Assembly: GCA_963675055.2 (NCBI GenBank)
Contig: CAXXJE010000001.1
Coordinates: 620,001-684,000, forward strand
Reading direction: 5' to 3'
From: PGYT01 sp963675055
Lineage (GTDB): Bacteria; Bacteroidota; Ignavibacteria; Ignavibacteriales; Melioribacteraceae
DNA: 64,000 nt
Part shown: positions 33,536 through 43,014 of the stretch, in pieces
Layout of the letters: every line of letters begins with the position of its first letter
Numbering within the stretch: position 1 is the first letter of the stretch
The notes under the pieces: model-generated
What the model was told of the DNA's origin: nothing
The model's database searches: none
What the model saw: only the letters and a program-made list of their open reading frames with translations
Program-made: the position numbers and the translations under genes

Positions 33536-34324
33536 TTAATCTAGTTCTTCGTTAACCTCAACTAACAATGCTTTTGCTTCATCTTTTTTATCTGCATCGT
33601 CTTCATCTTCAATGGGACTATTTATAGCCAGCTCTAAATTCTTTTTAGCTTCTTCATACTCATCATCGCTGATAAGAGCCTTTGCATAATCAAGATAGAA
33701 CATAACAAAACTCGGTTTAAGCTCGATTGCTTTTTTATAGTGAACGAATGCGCTGTCCAGTTCGGCCCATCCCAATCCGAGCACTGCGCGCGCCGGAGCC
33801 CACTTCTCACTTATTTTCGCATGCGTTCTGGCAAGCACGTAATGCGTAACTGCCTGATCACTATCGCTTCCGCTATTAAGTTCAATTGCTTTCTCGCAGT
33901 CATCTCTCACGGAATTCACAACATCCGCAACTGAAAACACACCTTTGAATAGCGCAACTCTTCCACTGGCAATAGCTCTTCTCAGATAAGGTAAAGACTG
34001 ATCGGGAGCAAGCTGAACAGCATGATCGGCATATTCGTAAGCGAGATCATACTTCTTTATCTGCGCTTCCTGTTGTTCATCGGTACTGGCCGGCATGTGC
34101 TCGCCGATATCAACATGAGCCCGGCTGATACGCCAGAAAACACGCCAGTTATCAGGATATTTCACATCGGCTTTTTTATAAACTTCCAAAGCTTTTTCAT
34201 TTTTAAATTCCTTGTAATAATTATCTCCTTCGGACAAAAGAGAATCAAGGTCCTGGGCTGTCAGACCGGAGGCGAATATCACCAGAATACACGCGATAGG
34301 GGTTAATGAAAATAGTTTTTTCAT
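33536..34324 (-). CDS. Exported TPR protein
   Basis: A 262-residue protein with a signal peptide (residues 1-23, ending in SGLTA-Q) and several tetratricopeptide-like helices: residues 25-60 (LLSEGDNYYKEFKNEKALEVYKKADVKYP), 95-130, 150-180 and 190-250 (ALISDDEYEEAKKNLELAINS). The C-terminus is very acidic. It is presumably a periplasmic scaffold. It lies 4 bases before the sirtuin gene and 15 bases after the YhaM-like gene in the same direction, so it is co-transcribed although its compartment differs from its neighbours'. Confidence 0.8.
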   Translation of the reverse strand: MKKLFSLTPIACILVIFASGLTAQDLDSLLSEGDNYYKEFKNEKALEVYKKADVKYPDNWRVFWRISRAHVDIGEHMPASTDEQQEAQIKKYDLAYEYADHAVQLAPDQSLPYLRRAIASGRVALFKGVFSVADVVNSVRDDCEKAIELNSGSDSDQAVTHYVLARTHAKISEKWAPARAVLGLGWAELDSAFVHYKKAIELKPSFVMFYLDYAKALISDDEYEEAKKNLELAINSPIEDEDDADKKDEAKALLVEVNEELD

Positions 34325-34339
34325 TAGGGCATCCTTCTA

Positions 34340-35329
34340 TTATGTATCAAATAAACTTTCTTTTATATCTGCATCGGAATTCGGAGGTATATATAGAGCA
34401 GTACCGGCAAGCGGCAGAAAACGAGTCCAGTCAGATTTGTTCCCCTCTTCAGCTTTAATTGCATTTTTGTAGGCATTAGCTTTGGCGCTTAGTTCATCGG
34501 CATGGTAGAGAATTATAGCTTCAAGTGTACGCGGAACAACGGGTGAAGCAAACTCAAGCTTACCCTGATGACTCAATATCAAATGTATAATCTGGTCTTT
34601 CAACTCGGGCGGGAATCCGGGAATCTTATCACTCTCCGTATTAACAAGCATTGCTGCAATAACGATATGACCAATGAATTTGCCTTTGTCTGTATAATCG
34701 AAAGAAGCATCGGATTTCAATTCTTCTGTTTTCCCGAAATCATGAAGGATAGCACCGGTAAGCAGCAAATCCCTGTTTACTTCTGAGTGAAAAGTTGAAA
34801 CAAGATCGCAAATTTTCAGAATTTCCAGTGTGTGTTCAAGGAGTCCGTGAAGATACGAATGATGCCATGATTTACCTGCGGGAACGTTTTTATACTTCTC
34901 GAAATTCTCTCCCTGAAGAATATTCTTCAGAAGCTGGCTTAAATAGCTGTTTGATATCGATACGATGAAATCATCGAGTTCACCCAACATTTCGTCAAGA
35001 CTGCGTGATGACTTCGGCATAAAATCCATCGGAGTAACATTATCCTGTTCGGTAGTTTTACGAATTCGATTAATTTTTATTTGCTGTTGACCGTTGAACT
35101 CGTCCATTACACCGTCAAGCTTTACAACCTCTCCGGGCTTCACTGAATTCTCAATCTCCTCAAATCCATCCCACATTTTTGCCGACAGTCCGAGCATTTC
35201 ATCACGAAGCTCAAGATCAAGATACCTTTTATTAGTCTTGGTGGTCTTTACATCAATCTTTGAGACAAGGAGAAAATGATTCAACTTTTCTCCGACTGCC
35301 ATTTTGTTAAGTTTCTTCTGATCCATCAT
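34340..35329 (-). CDS. YhaM-type 3'-5' exoribonuclease (OB-fold + HD domain)
   Basis: A 329-residue cytoplasmic protein. Residues 12-100 form an OB-fold nucleic-acid-binding domain (FLLVSKIDVKTTKTNKRYLDLELRDE). Residues about 160-300 are an HD domain with HHSYLHGLLEHTLEI, the metal-binding L-H-D-F-G-K and FIGHIVIAA, as in YhaM of Bacillus, which trims RNA from the 3' end. Its length matches the family (about 314). It follows the NusG paralogue by 13 bases. Which of the two adjacent ATGs is used does not matter. Confidence 0.85.
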   Translation of the reverse strand: MMDQKKLNKMAVGEKLNHFLLVSKIDVKTTKTNKRYLDLELRDEMLGLSAKMWDGFEEIENSVKPGEVVKLDGVMDEFNGQQQIKINRIRKTTEQDNVTPMDFMPKSSRSLDEMLGELDDFIVSISNSYLSQLLKNILQGENFEKYKNVPAGKSWHHSYLHGLLEHTLEILKICDLVSTFHSEVNRDLLLTGAILHDFGKTEELKSDASFDYTDKGKFIGHIVIAAMLVNTESDKIPGFPPELKDQIIHLILSHQGKLEFASPVVPRTLEAIILYHADELSAKANAYKNAIKAEEGNKSDWTRFLPLAGTALYIPPNSDADIKESLFDT

Positions 35330-35342
35330 CTGGTCTATGAAT

Positions 35343-35849
35343 TTAATCTTTATTTTTTATTACACTGTCTGAAGGCAGACTAACTACAACCGATCTGTTG
35401 AGCAATTCGACAGTTATTGCCAGCATACTTTCATCTTTACTTACTTTATAAACAATTCCTTCAACTCCACTGAAGGGACCTTCAATAACTATAACTCCGG
35501 TACCCTTAACTATTCCTTCCAATACCTTCACATCATTGGAACCGGCCAGCATTTGCTTCAGTCCTTCAATCTGGAAATCGGGCACCACCGAAGGCTTACC
35601 GCTGAATGAAACCGTACGGACTACCGCCTGTTGTTCAAGCGAAACAAGTCTTTCCTTTTCGTCGGCTCTTATAAAGATATATCCCCGGAATAAAGGCTCC
35701 GTAACCTTTTTCTTCCTGTCACTCCATTTTTTCAATTGAGTAACAGTCGGCAGGTAATTTTCCACATCAATAGCGTCAAGTTGTACCCGGGCTTTGAACT
35801 CATGCCGGGGTTTAGTGTATAAGGCAAACCATTTTTTCAATGAACTCAT
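35343..35849 (-). CDS. UpxY-type NusG paralogue (transcription antiterminator)
   Basis: A 168-residue NusG-family protein: the NGN domain opens with WFALYTKPRHEFKARVQL and contains PLFRGYIFIRAD, and the C-terminal KOW-like domain has VIVIEGPFSGVEGIVYKV. Family members such as UpxY and RfaH bind RNA polymerase at special loci, often polysaccharide operons, and prevent termination. Here the gene is not at the head of a polysaccharide operon but inside a regulatory unit, between the hybrid kinase (23 bases upstream) and the YhaM-like nuclease. Its target could be the sugar operon at 43-53 kb, but nothing in the sequence proves this. Confidence 0.85.
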   Translation of the reverse strand: MSSLKKWFALYTKPRHEFKARVQLDAIDVENYLPTVTQLKKWSDRKKKVTEPLFRGYIFIRADEKERLVSLEQQAVVRTVSFSGKPSVVPDFQIEGLKQMLAGSNDVKVLEGIVKGTGVIVIEGPFSGVEGIVYKVSKDESMLAITVELLNRSVVVSLPSDSVIKNKD

Positions 35850-35872
35850 AATAATAAAATTCCTGTTAACAA

Positions 35873-37450
35873 CTAACTCAGAGCATTTTTAATTACTTCA
35901 GACAATTCAATAGTATCAAAAGGTTTGGGAATAAGCGATTTCACACCGAACTTCTTGTAGCCTTTTTGAACATCGTCATCAAATTTCGCAGATATAACAA
36001 TAACCGGAATTTTATTTCGTCTGTCTCTTTTTCTAATAGCTTCTATAAGCTGTATTCCGTTCATGAGCGGCATATCATGATCGGTGATTACAAGCGAAGG
36101 CATTTCAGAAAACACATTACTCATTGCCTCGTATCCATTTGCCGCTTCCACAACTTTGTAATTTATATGAATATTTTCAATCAGTTTTTTATAAAGTTGT
36201 CTTACTTCCGGATCATCTTCAACAATAAGAATTATATTCTGCGCTTCCGGAATTGTTATATGAAACTCACTGCCTTCACCCGGAACCGAATAGAACCAGA
36301 CCTCTCCGCCGTGCTTATCCACTATCTCTTTCACGAGATTCAAACCCATGCCGCTACCTTTTTCACCATCGGTTCCCGGAGTCATATACTTCTTATCAAT
36401 CCTGAATAACTTTGTCTGATTATTCTCGGAAATCCCTACTCCCTCATCTTTCACATAAAGTTCTATCATTCCGGCTTTGAACTTACTTGCAGAGACCAGG
36501 ATACTTTTATGTTTTTTGCTGAACTTAATCGCGTTATTAAGTAAACTGCCTATCGCGTCACCGATAAGTCTCTCATCTACACTAACAAAAATATCTTCGG
36601 ACACATCCATTTCAATATCTAAATCCTTTGAAACTGCCGAGCGTGTAACAAGAGATACTCTGTTCGAAACGATATCCCGCAGGTTAAGTCGTTTCGGCTC
36701 AATTTTAATTTTGCCGGTTTTAAGCCGCGACCAGTCGAGAAGATGATTTATAAACTGCAATTGCGTTTTACTCGCGTCGTGGATATAATCAAGGTATTCG
36801 GTACGCTCGGTAATGGGAAGATTCGGCTCGTTTATCAGTATTTCCGAAAAACCAAGCAGACTTGTAAATGGTGAACGAAGATCATGTGAAATAATATTGA
36901 TAAACATATCCCGTTCATCGAGCAGTGTTTTCAGAGTATTATATTTTCTTTCAATTTCCGCCTGATTGGACATAAACTCCGAAATATCACAGGCGATGCT
37001 TTCACATCTTACAATTTCTTTTTTCTCGTCGAGTTCAATATAAAGCGTTTCATTTACCCAGATTAGTTCCTTCTTTTTCGACAAAATCCGGTACTTCATA
37101 TGAAAACTGGTTTTCTGCGAACCGGTTAGTATATCGGCATATTTCCTTTTAACGTTATCGAAATCATCAGGGTGAATCAACGAGAGCAGTTTTCCGGGCA
37201 TTGCCTGGAGTTCTTCATTCGTGTAACCGGTTATATGCTTAACTGACTCTGAATAAGATATTTTTGATAAATCATCCGGATTGAAGTATATATAGAAATA
37301 ACCCTCATAATCATTGGAGTTATGACCTCCTCCAGCAGAAAATTTAGCAGCATTCTCAAATTCAGAAAAAAGTTCCAGCAAATCGTTGAACGCATTTTCG
37401 TCCCTTGAAAGCTCTCTGATTTTAACTAGTAAGTTTTCTTTTTTATTCAC
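35873..37450 (-). CDS. PAS hybrid histidine kinase with C-terminal receiver
   Basis: A 525-residue cytoplasmic sensor without membrane segments. A PAS domain (about 45-155: YFNPDDLSKISYSESVKHITGYT, LSLIHPDDF) is followed by a HisKA dimerisation helix with phospho-acceptor His189 (I-S-H-D-L-R-S-P), an ATPase domain (LLNNAIKF, DEGVGIS, GSGMGLNLVKEIV) and a receiver (about 405-525) with Asp457 in T-D-H-D-M-P and the conserved Lys in LIPKPFD. It is first in the five-gene unit that continues with NusG-like, YhaM-like, TPR and sirtuin genes. No output domain is attached, so a partner is needed. Confidence 0.9.
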   Translation of the reverse strand: MNKKENLLVKIRELSRDENAFNDLLELFSEFENAAKFSAGGGHNSNDYEGYFYIYFNPDDLSKISYSESVKHITGYTNEELQAMPGKLLSLIHPDDFDNVKRKYADILTGSQKTSFHMKYRILSKKKELIWVNETLYIELDEKKEIVRCESIACDISEFMSNQAEIERKYNTLKTLLDERDMFINIISHDLRSPFTSLLGFSEILINEPNLPITERTEYLDYIHDASKTQLQFINHLLDWSRLKTGKIKIEPKRLNLRDIVSNRVSLVTRSAVSKDLDIEMDVSEDIFVSVDERLIGDAIGSLLNNAIKFSKKHKSILVSASKFKAGMIELYVKDEGVGISENNQTKLFRIDKKYMTPGTDGEKGSGMGLNLVKEIVDKHGGEVWFYSVPGEGSEFHITIPEAQNIILIVEDDPEVRQLYKKLIENIHINYKVVEAANGYEAMSNVFSEMPSLVITDHDMPLMNGIQLIEAIRKRDRRNKIPVIVISAKFDDDVQKGYKKFGVKSLIPKPFDTIELSEVIKNALS

Positions 37451-37583
37451 GAATGAATTAAATCTGTTGATTTGGGTAAATAATATAATAAATTAGTCCT
37501 CAATTATACACCTTCTTTAATTCTTCATGGAAAAAGAACTAATCCTGAATGTTCTGTGTTCATGACAAAAAACGGAGGGAAAA

Positions 37584-39866
37584 TTGAAGAAATATCTCAC
37601 ACTGATTGTAATTCTGCTATTAATTAAAGACGGAGTCGCTCAACAGAGTACCGGCATAATAGAGGGAAAAGTAATAGACAAGATTACCAAGGAAGAATTA
37701 CCCGGAGTCAATGTTTTAATTCCAGGGACTCTGAAAGGAACAGCGACCGATATCAACGGGAATTTTAGAATTACCGGACTGGAAGTAGGTGTTTACCGGT
37801 TAAGCGCTTCCTATGTAGGCTACAACTCTGCAACCAAATCTGATATAACTGTTGCCACTTCGCGACCTGCAAATGTGTTATTTGAACTAATCGAATCCGC
37901 GATTGTCCTTGAAGGTATAACAGTAACTTCCGATTATTTCTACTCCGAGCCAACCGAGGTAAACAGTATAAAAGCCTTCAGTTACGAAGAGATACGACGT
38001 GTACCCGGAGGATTTGAAGATGTTGTAAGAGCCTTATCTGTTCTACCCGGAATAGCACAGGCAAGCGCCGGAAGGAATGATCTTGTAGTACGAGGAGGGG
38101 CTCCATCGGAAAACCTGTTTCTTGTAGACGGATTCGTCGTGCCGAATATTAATCATTTTGGAAACCAGGGAGCTACCGGTGGTCCGTTAAGCTTTGTGAA
38201 TCTCGATTATGTAAACGAAACCACTTTTTCAGCCGGCGGCTTCTCGGCAATGTATGGCGATAAACTTTCTTCAGTACTGAAAATTGATTTACGTGATGCA
38301 AGAAAAGACAGGATAGGAGGGAAAGCAAAAATCTCGGCTTCCCAGTTTGGGATTAATATGGAAGGACCAATTAATGAAAAATCCGATTTCCTCTTTTCCG
38401 TGAGACGAAGCTATCTCGACTTCATTTTCAATGCCGCAGGATTTAACTTTGTGCCGGAGTACTACGATGTTTTAGCCAAAGCCAATTATAATTTTGACAA
38501 GAGCAATAAACTTTCATACCTGTTTATCGCTGCATTCGATAAAGTGAAGTTCAACAATGAAGACAAAGAAGATATTTACGACAATGCGAAAATTCTGGGA
38601 AGTAATCAGAATCAATATGTAACAGGTATATCGTTCAGACATTTATTCGACAAAGGATTTTACAATCTGAGTCTAAGTCGGAACTTCGTTGATTACGATT
38701 CTTTCCAGCGAGATACAACTCTTCAGCCGATCTTTCAGAATATCTCACGTGAAGCAGAGAACGAGCTTAAGACTGATCTTGTCTATAAATTATCGCCTTC
38801 GTCCGAGCTGAACCTGGGTGCTTCAATTAAGTATATAAATTTTTCTGCGGACATACTGTTCCCCGAAAATTTCGTTACTTCTTTCGGCGAAGTGCTGCCT
38901 GTTACGTCAATCGACATTAAAAAGAATTTTATGAAGTACGGAGGATTTGTTCAGTACAGCGGAATACTGATGAACAGGTTACGAGTCAACCTGGGATTGA
39001 GAGCCGATTATTTCAGTGCTATAGATAATCCCTTTACTCTAAGTCCTCGATTCTCCACATCGTACTTGCTCGATGCAGTAAGTTCCGTAAGCTTCAGTAC
39101 CGGGATATATTATCAGACTCCTTCATACATCTGGCTGGCAGCCGACGAACAAAACAAGAATCTCGACCCGGTTCGTGTTAATCAGTTTATTCTTGGGATC
39201 GAACGAAGACTTGCACAGGATCTCCGCGTGAAACTCGAGGGATTTTATAAAGACTATTCTAATTACCCGACGAGTTTACTGCGTCCTTATTTAGTACTTG
39301 CTAATACAGGGGCTGGTTATGGTGGTTCCGAGGATAATTTCTCCACATTAGGACTCGAGCCATTAACAAGTGCCGGGACAGGTTACTCACGTGGTTTGGA
39401 GTTCTCCATGCAGAAAAAATCTTCGGATATGCCGATGTACGGAATTCTGTCATTAACTTACAGTCAAAGCCGGTTCAAGGGACTTGATGACGTTGAAAGA
39501 AACGGCAGGTACGATCAGACATGGATATTTAATCTAAGCACCGGTTATGTGTTTAATGAATTCTGGGAAGCTGCAGTGAAATTCAGGCTTGCAACGGGAA
39601 GTCCCTATACTCCATACAACAACGACGGTACAAAAAGTGTGACTAATTACCTTACAAATCGTTTCAATCCGACGCATAGCCTGGATCTGCGAATTGACAG
39701 GAGATGGGACTTCGACGGTTGGCGAATGATAACATATATTGATATTCAGAATGTTTACAGCCAGAAGAATGTGACCAATGTTACGTGGGACTATCTGAAT
39801 AATAAGCCGGAAGAAAATTCGAATATCGGTATACTGCCCTCAATCGGGATTGATATAGAATTCTAA
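37584..39866 (+). CDS. TonB-dependent outer-membrane receptor
   Basis: A 760-residue outer-membrane protein. The start is TTG at 37584 behind a GGAGGG site at the right distance. Signal peptide 1-19; then a carboxypeptidase-regulatory-like domain (about 22-105: GIIEGKVIDKITKEELPGVNV, GTATDINGNFRITGLEVG), a plug (about 125-235: VPGGFEDVVRALSVLPGI, VVRGGAPSENLFLVDG) and a 22-strand-type barrel ending in GIDIEF. It imports an unknown ligand with TonB energy. No SusD partner is next to it. It is divergent from the kinase gene upstream and convergent with the response regulator. Confidence 0.92.
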   Translation: MKKYLTLIVILLLIKDGVAQQSTGIIEGKVIDKITKEELPGVNVLIPGTLKGTATDINGNFRITGLEVGVYRLSASYVGYNSATKSDITVATSRPANVLFELIESAIVLEGITVTSDYFYSEPTEVNSIKAFSYEEIRRVPGGFEDVVRALSVLPGIAQASAGRNDLVVRGGAPSENLFLVDGFVVPNINHFGNQGATGGPLSFVNLDYVNETTFSAGGFSAMYGDKLSSVLKIDLRDARKDRIGGKAKISASQFGINMEGPINEKSDFLFSVRRSYLDFIFNAAGFNFVPEYYDVLAKANYNFDKSNKLSYLFIAAFDKVKFNNEDKEDIYDNAKILGSNQNQYVTGISFRHLFDKGFYNLSLSRNFVDYDSFQRDTTLQPIFQNISREAENELKTDLVYKLSPSSELNLGASIKYINFSADILFPENFVTSFGEVLPVTSIDIKKNFMKYGGFVQYSGILMNRLRVNLGLRADYFSAIDNPFTLSPRFSTSYLLDAVSSVSFSTGIYYQTPSYIWLAADEQNKNLDPVRVNQFILGIERRLAQDLRVKLEGFYKDYSNYPTSLLRPYLVLANTGAGYGGSEDNFSTLGLEPLTSAGTGYSRGLEFSMQKKSSDMPMYGILSLTYSQSRFKGLDDVERNGRYDQTWIFNLSTGYVFNEFWEAAVKFRLATGSPYTPYNNDGTKSVTNYLTNRFNPTHSLDLRIDRRWDFDGWRMITYIDIQNVYSQKNVTNVTWDYLNNKPEENSNIGILPSIGIDIEF

Positions 39867-39872
39867 ATTAAC

Positions 39873-39911
39873 CTGGATAGGCTGCCTGGATTGAGGGCAG
39901 CACAAATCCAG
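39873..39911. terminator. Two-tier hairpin between convergent genes
   Basis: Outer arms CTGGAT (39873-39878) and ATCCAG (39906-39911) enclose inner arms GCTGCC (39881-39886) and GGCAGC (39896-39901). It lies exactly between the receptor stop and the response-regulator stop, suiting a shared terminator. No strong T-run follows. Confidence 0.55.
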
Positions 39912-41282
39912 TTATTCAATTTCCCGCGGACTTTTCGTTGGGATTCCGAGTTCTTCCATTTTCCTGTAAAGTGATGAAAGCCCAATAGATAAACCCTTTG
40001 CGGCCTCTTCCTTGTTATAATCGTATTTCTTTATTACACGAATAATGTGATCTTTCTCGAAATTCTTCGTCGCATCCTTAAGTGAATCCGGGAATGCCTG
40101 AATGGAAGTGTTACCCTTTACGTTATCCGCCAGATCGTCCAGACTTATATAATCTTCCTGTGCGAATATTACCGCACGTTCAATTACATTTTCAAGCTCA
40201 CGAACACCGCCGCGCCAGTTATGAGACATGAGCGCTTTGAGAGTGTCGTTGTCAAGTCCGAGAATTTTCTTGCCCATCTCGTTACAGTACTTTTCTATAA
40301 AGTGTCCGGCCAACAGCGGGATATCATCCTTTCGTTCATTAAGACTCGGAAGCTTAATTTCAATTACATTAAGACGGTAATAAAGATCCTCCCTGAATTC
40401 ACCGGACTTGGTTTTTTCGAACAGGTTCTGGTTCGTCGCTGCGATTATGCGCGCATTACTTGTAACCGGTTTGGTACCTCCAACCGGCAGGAATTGTTTA
40501 TCCTCAATTGCACGCAACAGTTTAACCTGAAGGTTCAATGGAAGATCGCCGATTTCATCCAGGAACAAAGTGCCGCCATCGGCAACTTTAAATAATCCGG
40601 CTTTCTCCTCGGTCGCTCCGGTGAATGAACCTTTCTTATGTCCGAACAATTCACTCTCGATCAGGTTCTCGGAAATAGCTCCGCAGTTAACGGGAAGAAA
40701 TATTTTATCTTTACGAAGACTATTATAATGAATAGCCTTGGCCACCAATTCCTTTCCAGTACCGCTCTTTCCATAAATAAGCACGTTACTGTTTGTAGGG
40801 GCTACCTGTTTGATAAGGTTAAAAACCCTTTGCATTGCATCGCTCTGTCCGATGATGTTCTGGAAACCGGATTCCGCCGAGACACGCTGGCGCAGGGACT
40901 TGTTTTCCATCGATACTTTCCTGAAATCGACAAGTCTTTTAATGCGCAATATCAGGTCATCGAATTCTATCGGTTTAATCAGGTAATCGTATGCTCCTAT
41001 ACGCATCGCTTCTACCGCTGTCTTAACTGATGCATACGCCGTCATAACGATGAAGAAAGTGTTCGGGCTCGATTTGGAAGCTTTGTTAAGTAGTTCCATC
41101 CCGTCTATATTCGGCATTTTTATATCGGTAAGAACAACGTCGTAATCAATTTCCTTTATTTTGTTCAGAGCCTCCTGCCCGTCCTGTGCGATCTCGGTTT
41201 CATAACCTTCGTCATCCAGTACAAGCTTAAGCGAATCCCTTATTGCTTTTTCGTCATCTACTATTAATATTTTCGCAGACAT
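39912..41282 (-). CDS. NtrC-family sigma-54 response regulator
   Basis: A 456-residue regulator: receiver with Asp53 (L-T-D-I-K-M-P), AAA+ domain with Walker A GKSGTGKE and the sigma-54 contact loop G-S-F-T-G-A (a Ser in place of the usual Ala), Walker B GGTLFLDEIGDLP, and a Fis-type helix-turn-helix at the end (AAKGLSIGLSSLYRKMEELGI). Phosphorylation should switch on sigma-54 promoters. The kinase gene ends 11 bases upstream in the same direction, so the two form a cognate pair. Targets are unknown. Confidence 0.94.
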   Translation of the reverse strand: MSAKILIVDDEKAIRDSLKLVLDDEGYETEIAQDGQEALNKIKEIDYDVVLTDIKMPNIDGMELLNKASKSSPNTFFIVMTAYASVKTAVEAMRIGAYDYLIKPIEFDDLILRIKRLVDFRKVSMENKSLRQRVSAESGFQNIIGQSDAMQRVFNLIKQVAPTNSNVLIYGKSGTGKELVAKAIHYNSLRKDKIFLPVNCGAISENLIESELFGHKKGSFTGATEEKAGLFKVADGGTLFLDEIGDLPLNLQVKLLRAIEDKQFLPVGGTKPVTSNARIIAATNQNLFEKTKSGEFREDLYYRLNVIEIKLPSLNERKDDIPLLAGHFIEKYCNEMGKKILGLDNDTLKALMSHNWRGGVRELENVIERAVIFAQEDYISLDDLADNVKGNTSIQAFPDSLKDATKNFEKDHIIRVIKKYDYNKEEAAKGLSIGLSSLYRKMEELGIPTKSPREIE

Positions 41283-41293
41283 TTTTACTCCGT

Positions 41294-42793
41294 TTAATTT
41301 TCCATTACTGGAATTTTTATTATAAACTTGCTTCCCTTTTCCGGTTCGCTCTCAACAAAAATTTCCCCGTTGAACTTTTTAACAATGCTGTAACTTACGG
41401 AAAGTCCGAGCCCCGTGCCCCTTCCTACATCCTTTGTCGTAAAAAATGGATCGAATATTTTTTCAACAGTCTCCTTATCCATACCACAGCCGTTATCAGA
41501 TATTTCAACGAATATCATATTATCGCTATGATAGGAACGAACATTAATATTCCCCTTTCCGCCGATAGCGTCGAGCGCATTAATTAGAATATTCACAAAT
41601 ACCTGCAGTATCTGATCGGGTACAATACGTACAAGCGGAAGTTCGGGATCAAACTCTGTATCGAAGTTAACACGTTTAACCCGCTTATCGTATTTAACAA
41701 TTCCGACTGCAGTTTTAACAATATCGGCAATCTGGATTATAACTCTTTCGTAACTTGGGGGACGTGAGAAATCCACAAGTTCACGAACTATTTTTGAGAT
41801 CCTATCGATGTTTTCCTTAATGATATCAAGCTGATCACCGAGCTCCTCGTCTTTATTCCTTCGCTGAATCACCTGAACAAGAGAGGATATGGATGCAAGC
41901 GGATTTCCGATTTCATGCGCTACTCCGGCGGCTAGCTGCCCGATAACCGCAAGCTTTTCCGACTGATCTACCTGCTGCTGAAGTTGCTTCACCTGGGAGA
42001 GATCTTTAAGAATTACTGTACGTCCATTGTACTCGCCGTTAGTACTCGGAAGTTTAGCAACACTTAGCTGAACAGGAATTACCAGGCCATCCTTAGTACG
42101 TCTTTCGGTATCGATTATTGTAACATCTTCGCTTTCCATTGCCTGTTCACGAATCAGATCAAGTTCATCAAAGTACTTTTTATCATCGGGCAGAAGCAGC
42201 GATGAATGCTTTCCGATTACTTCCTGTTCCGTATACTGGAAAATATTCTGGGCGCCTTTATTCCACGATTGAAACTTTTCGTTCTCGTCAATAACCGCAA
42301 TTGCCGTTTCGGATGTGAAAAGAATATTGCTGAGATACTTCTGGTTCATTTCCAGTTTTTTCTCAAGCCTGTCGCGGTCTTTAGCAATCTCCTTCATTTC
42401 GGCATTTTGGTGAAGCATCCCATACCGGGCATAAATTTGTTCAACAAGTTCATCAACAAAGCCCAGCAGGATTACAGGATCATATTTCCCGGCTTTTTCC
42501 TTTTGAATATTATTGATGAGTACATTACGTCCGTCATGAAATATCTGGCTGATCTCGAGAAGATTCAAGTCTGCTTCCGAGAAGAGATTGTAAGCATCAA
42601 TCAGGTACTGATCGGCAATTTTATATTCACCCTTTTGTACTATTTCCATTAATGCGTGAAGACTGCTTTCTACAAATGTTTTAATCTGGGAATCGGACAG
42701 CTTTTCTCCGTAAAGCAGATTTACATTATCGACCCATGATTTGAAAATCGAATTGTAGTATTTTCTCAGAAGCGCAAGTATTAATTTTTTCAT
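41294..42793 (-). CDS. PAS-containing sensor histidine kinase
   Basis: A 499-residue cytoplasmic kinase. The N-terminal 150 residues are helical and not recognised; a coiled-coil (about 140-165) leads to a PAS domain (about 165-285: NILFTSETAIAVIDENEKFQSWN, GRTVILKDLSQVKQL). The kinase core has His293 in G-V-A-H-E-I-G-N-P, then NALDAIGGKG, DNGCGM and GRGTGLGLSVSYSIV. It is of the NtrB/AtoS type and pairs with the sigma-54 regulator that follows after 11 bases. A near-palindrome at 42871-42888 lies about 80 bases before its start. Confidence 0.9.
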   Translation of the reverse strand: MKKLILALLRKYYNSIFKSWVDNVNLLYGEKLSDSQIKTFVESSLHALMEIVQKGEYKIADQYLIDAYNLFSEADLNLLEISQIFHDGRNVLINNIQKEKAGKYDPVILLGFVDELVEQIYARYGMLHQNAEMKEIAKDRDRLEKKLEMNQKYLSNILFTSETAIAVIDENEKFQSWNKGAQNIFQYTEQEVIGKHSSLLLPDDKKYFDELDLIREQAMESEDVTIIDTERRTKDGLVIPVQLSVAKLPSTNGEYNGRTVILKDLSQVKQLQQQVDQSEKLAVIGQLAAGVAHEIGNPLASISSLVQVIQRRNKDEELGDQLDIIKENIDRISKIVRELVDFSRPPSYERVIIQIADIVKTAVGIVKYDKRVKRVNFDTEFDPELPLVRIVPDQILQVFVNILINALDAIGGKGNINVRSYHSDNMIFVEISDNGCGMDKETVEKIFDPFFTTKDVGRGTGLGLSVSYSIVKKFNGEIFVESEPEKGSKFIIKIPVMEN

Positions 42794-42964
42794 TTTTCCT
42801 GCTAAACCTTGTCATGAAGCGGACAATTAATTGCGACAATTCATCCCGATTTTTGATGCTTGAATATTTGCGAAAAACAGTGTTTTCGACAATGTTTCTT
42901 AAAATTGAGAAATGAAAAATACTTATAGATTATCTGATTTGAAAGGAATAAAGGACATGAACAA

Positions 42965-42996
42965 AGAAAAAGACTGTTTATTATATTATAGTCTTA
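42965..42996 (-). terminator. Rho-independent terminator of the 43-53 kb operon
   Basis: Read on the minus strand: AAGACT (42995-42990), a 14-base loop, AGTCTT (42975-42970), then TTTCTTTG. It lies 20-45 bases beyond the stop codon of the acyltransferase gene and marks the end of the eleven-gene operon. Confidence 0.7.
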
Positions 42997-43014
42997 TTCA
43001 TTATTAAAGGATAA

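Noticed and set aside
42957..43007. Short open frame with a ribosome-binding-like AAAGGA
   Set aside because: Sixteen codons on the plus strand, lying over the terminator hairpin of the minus-strand operon; best explained as chance.
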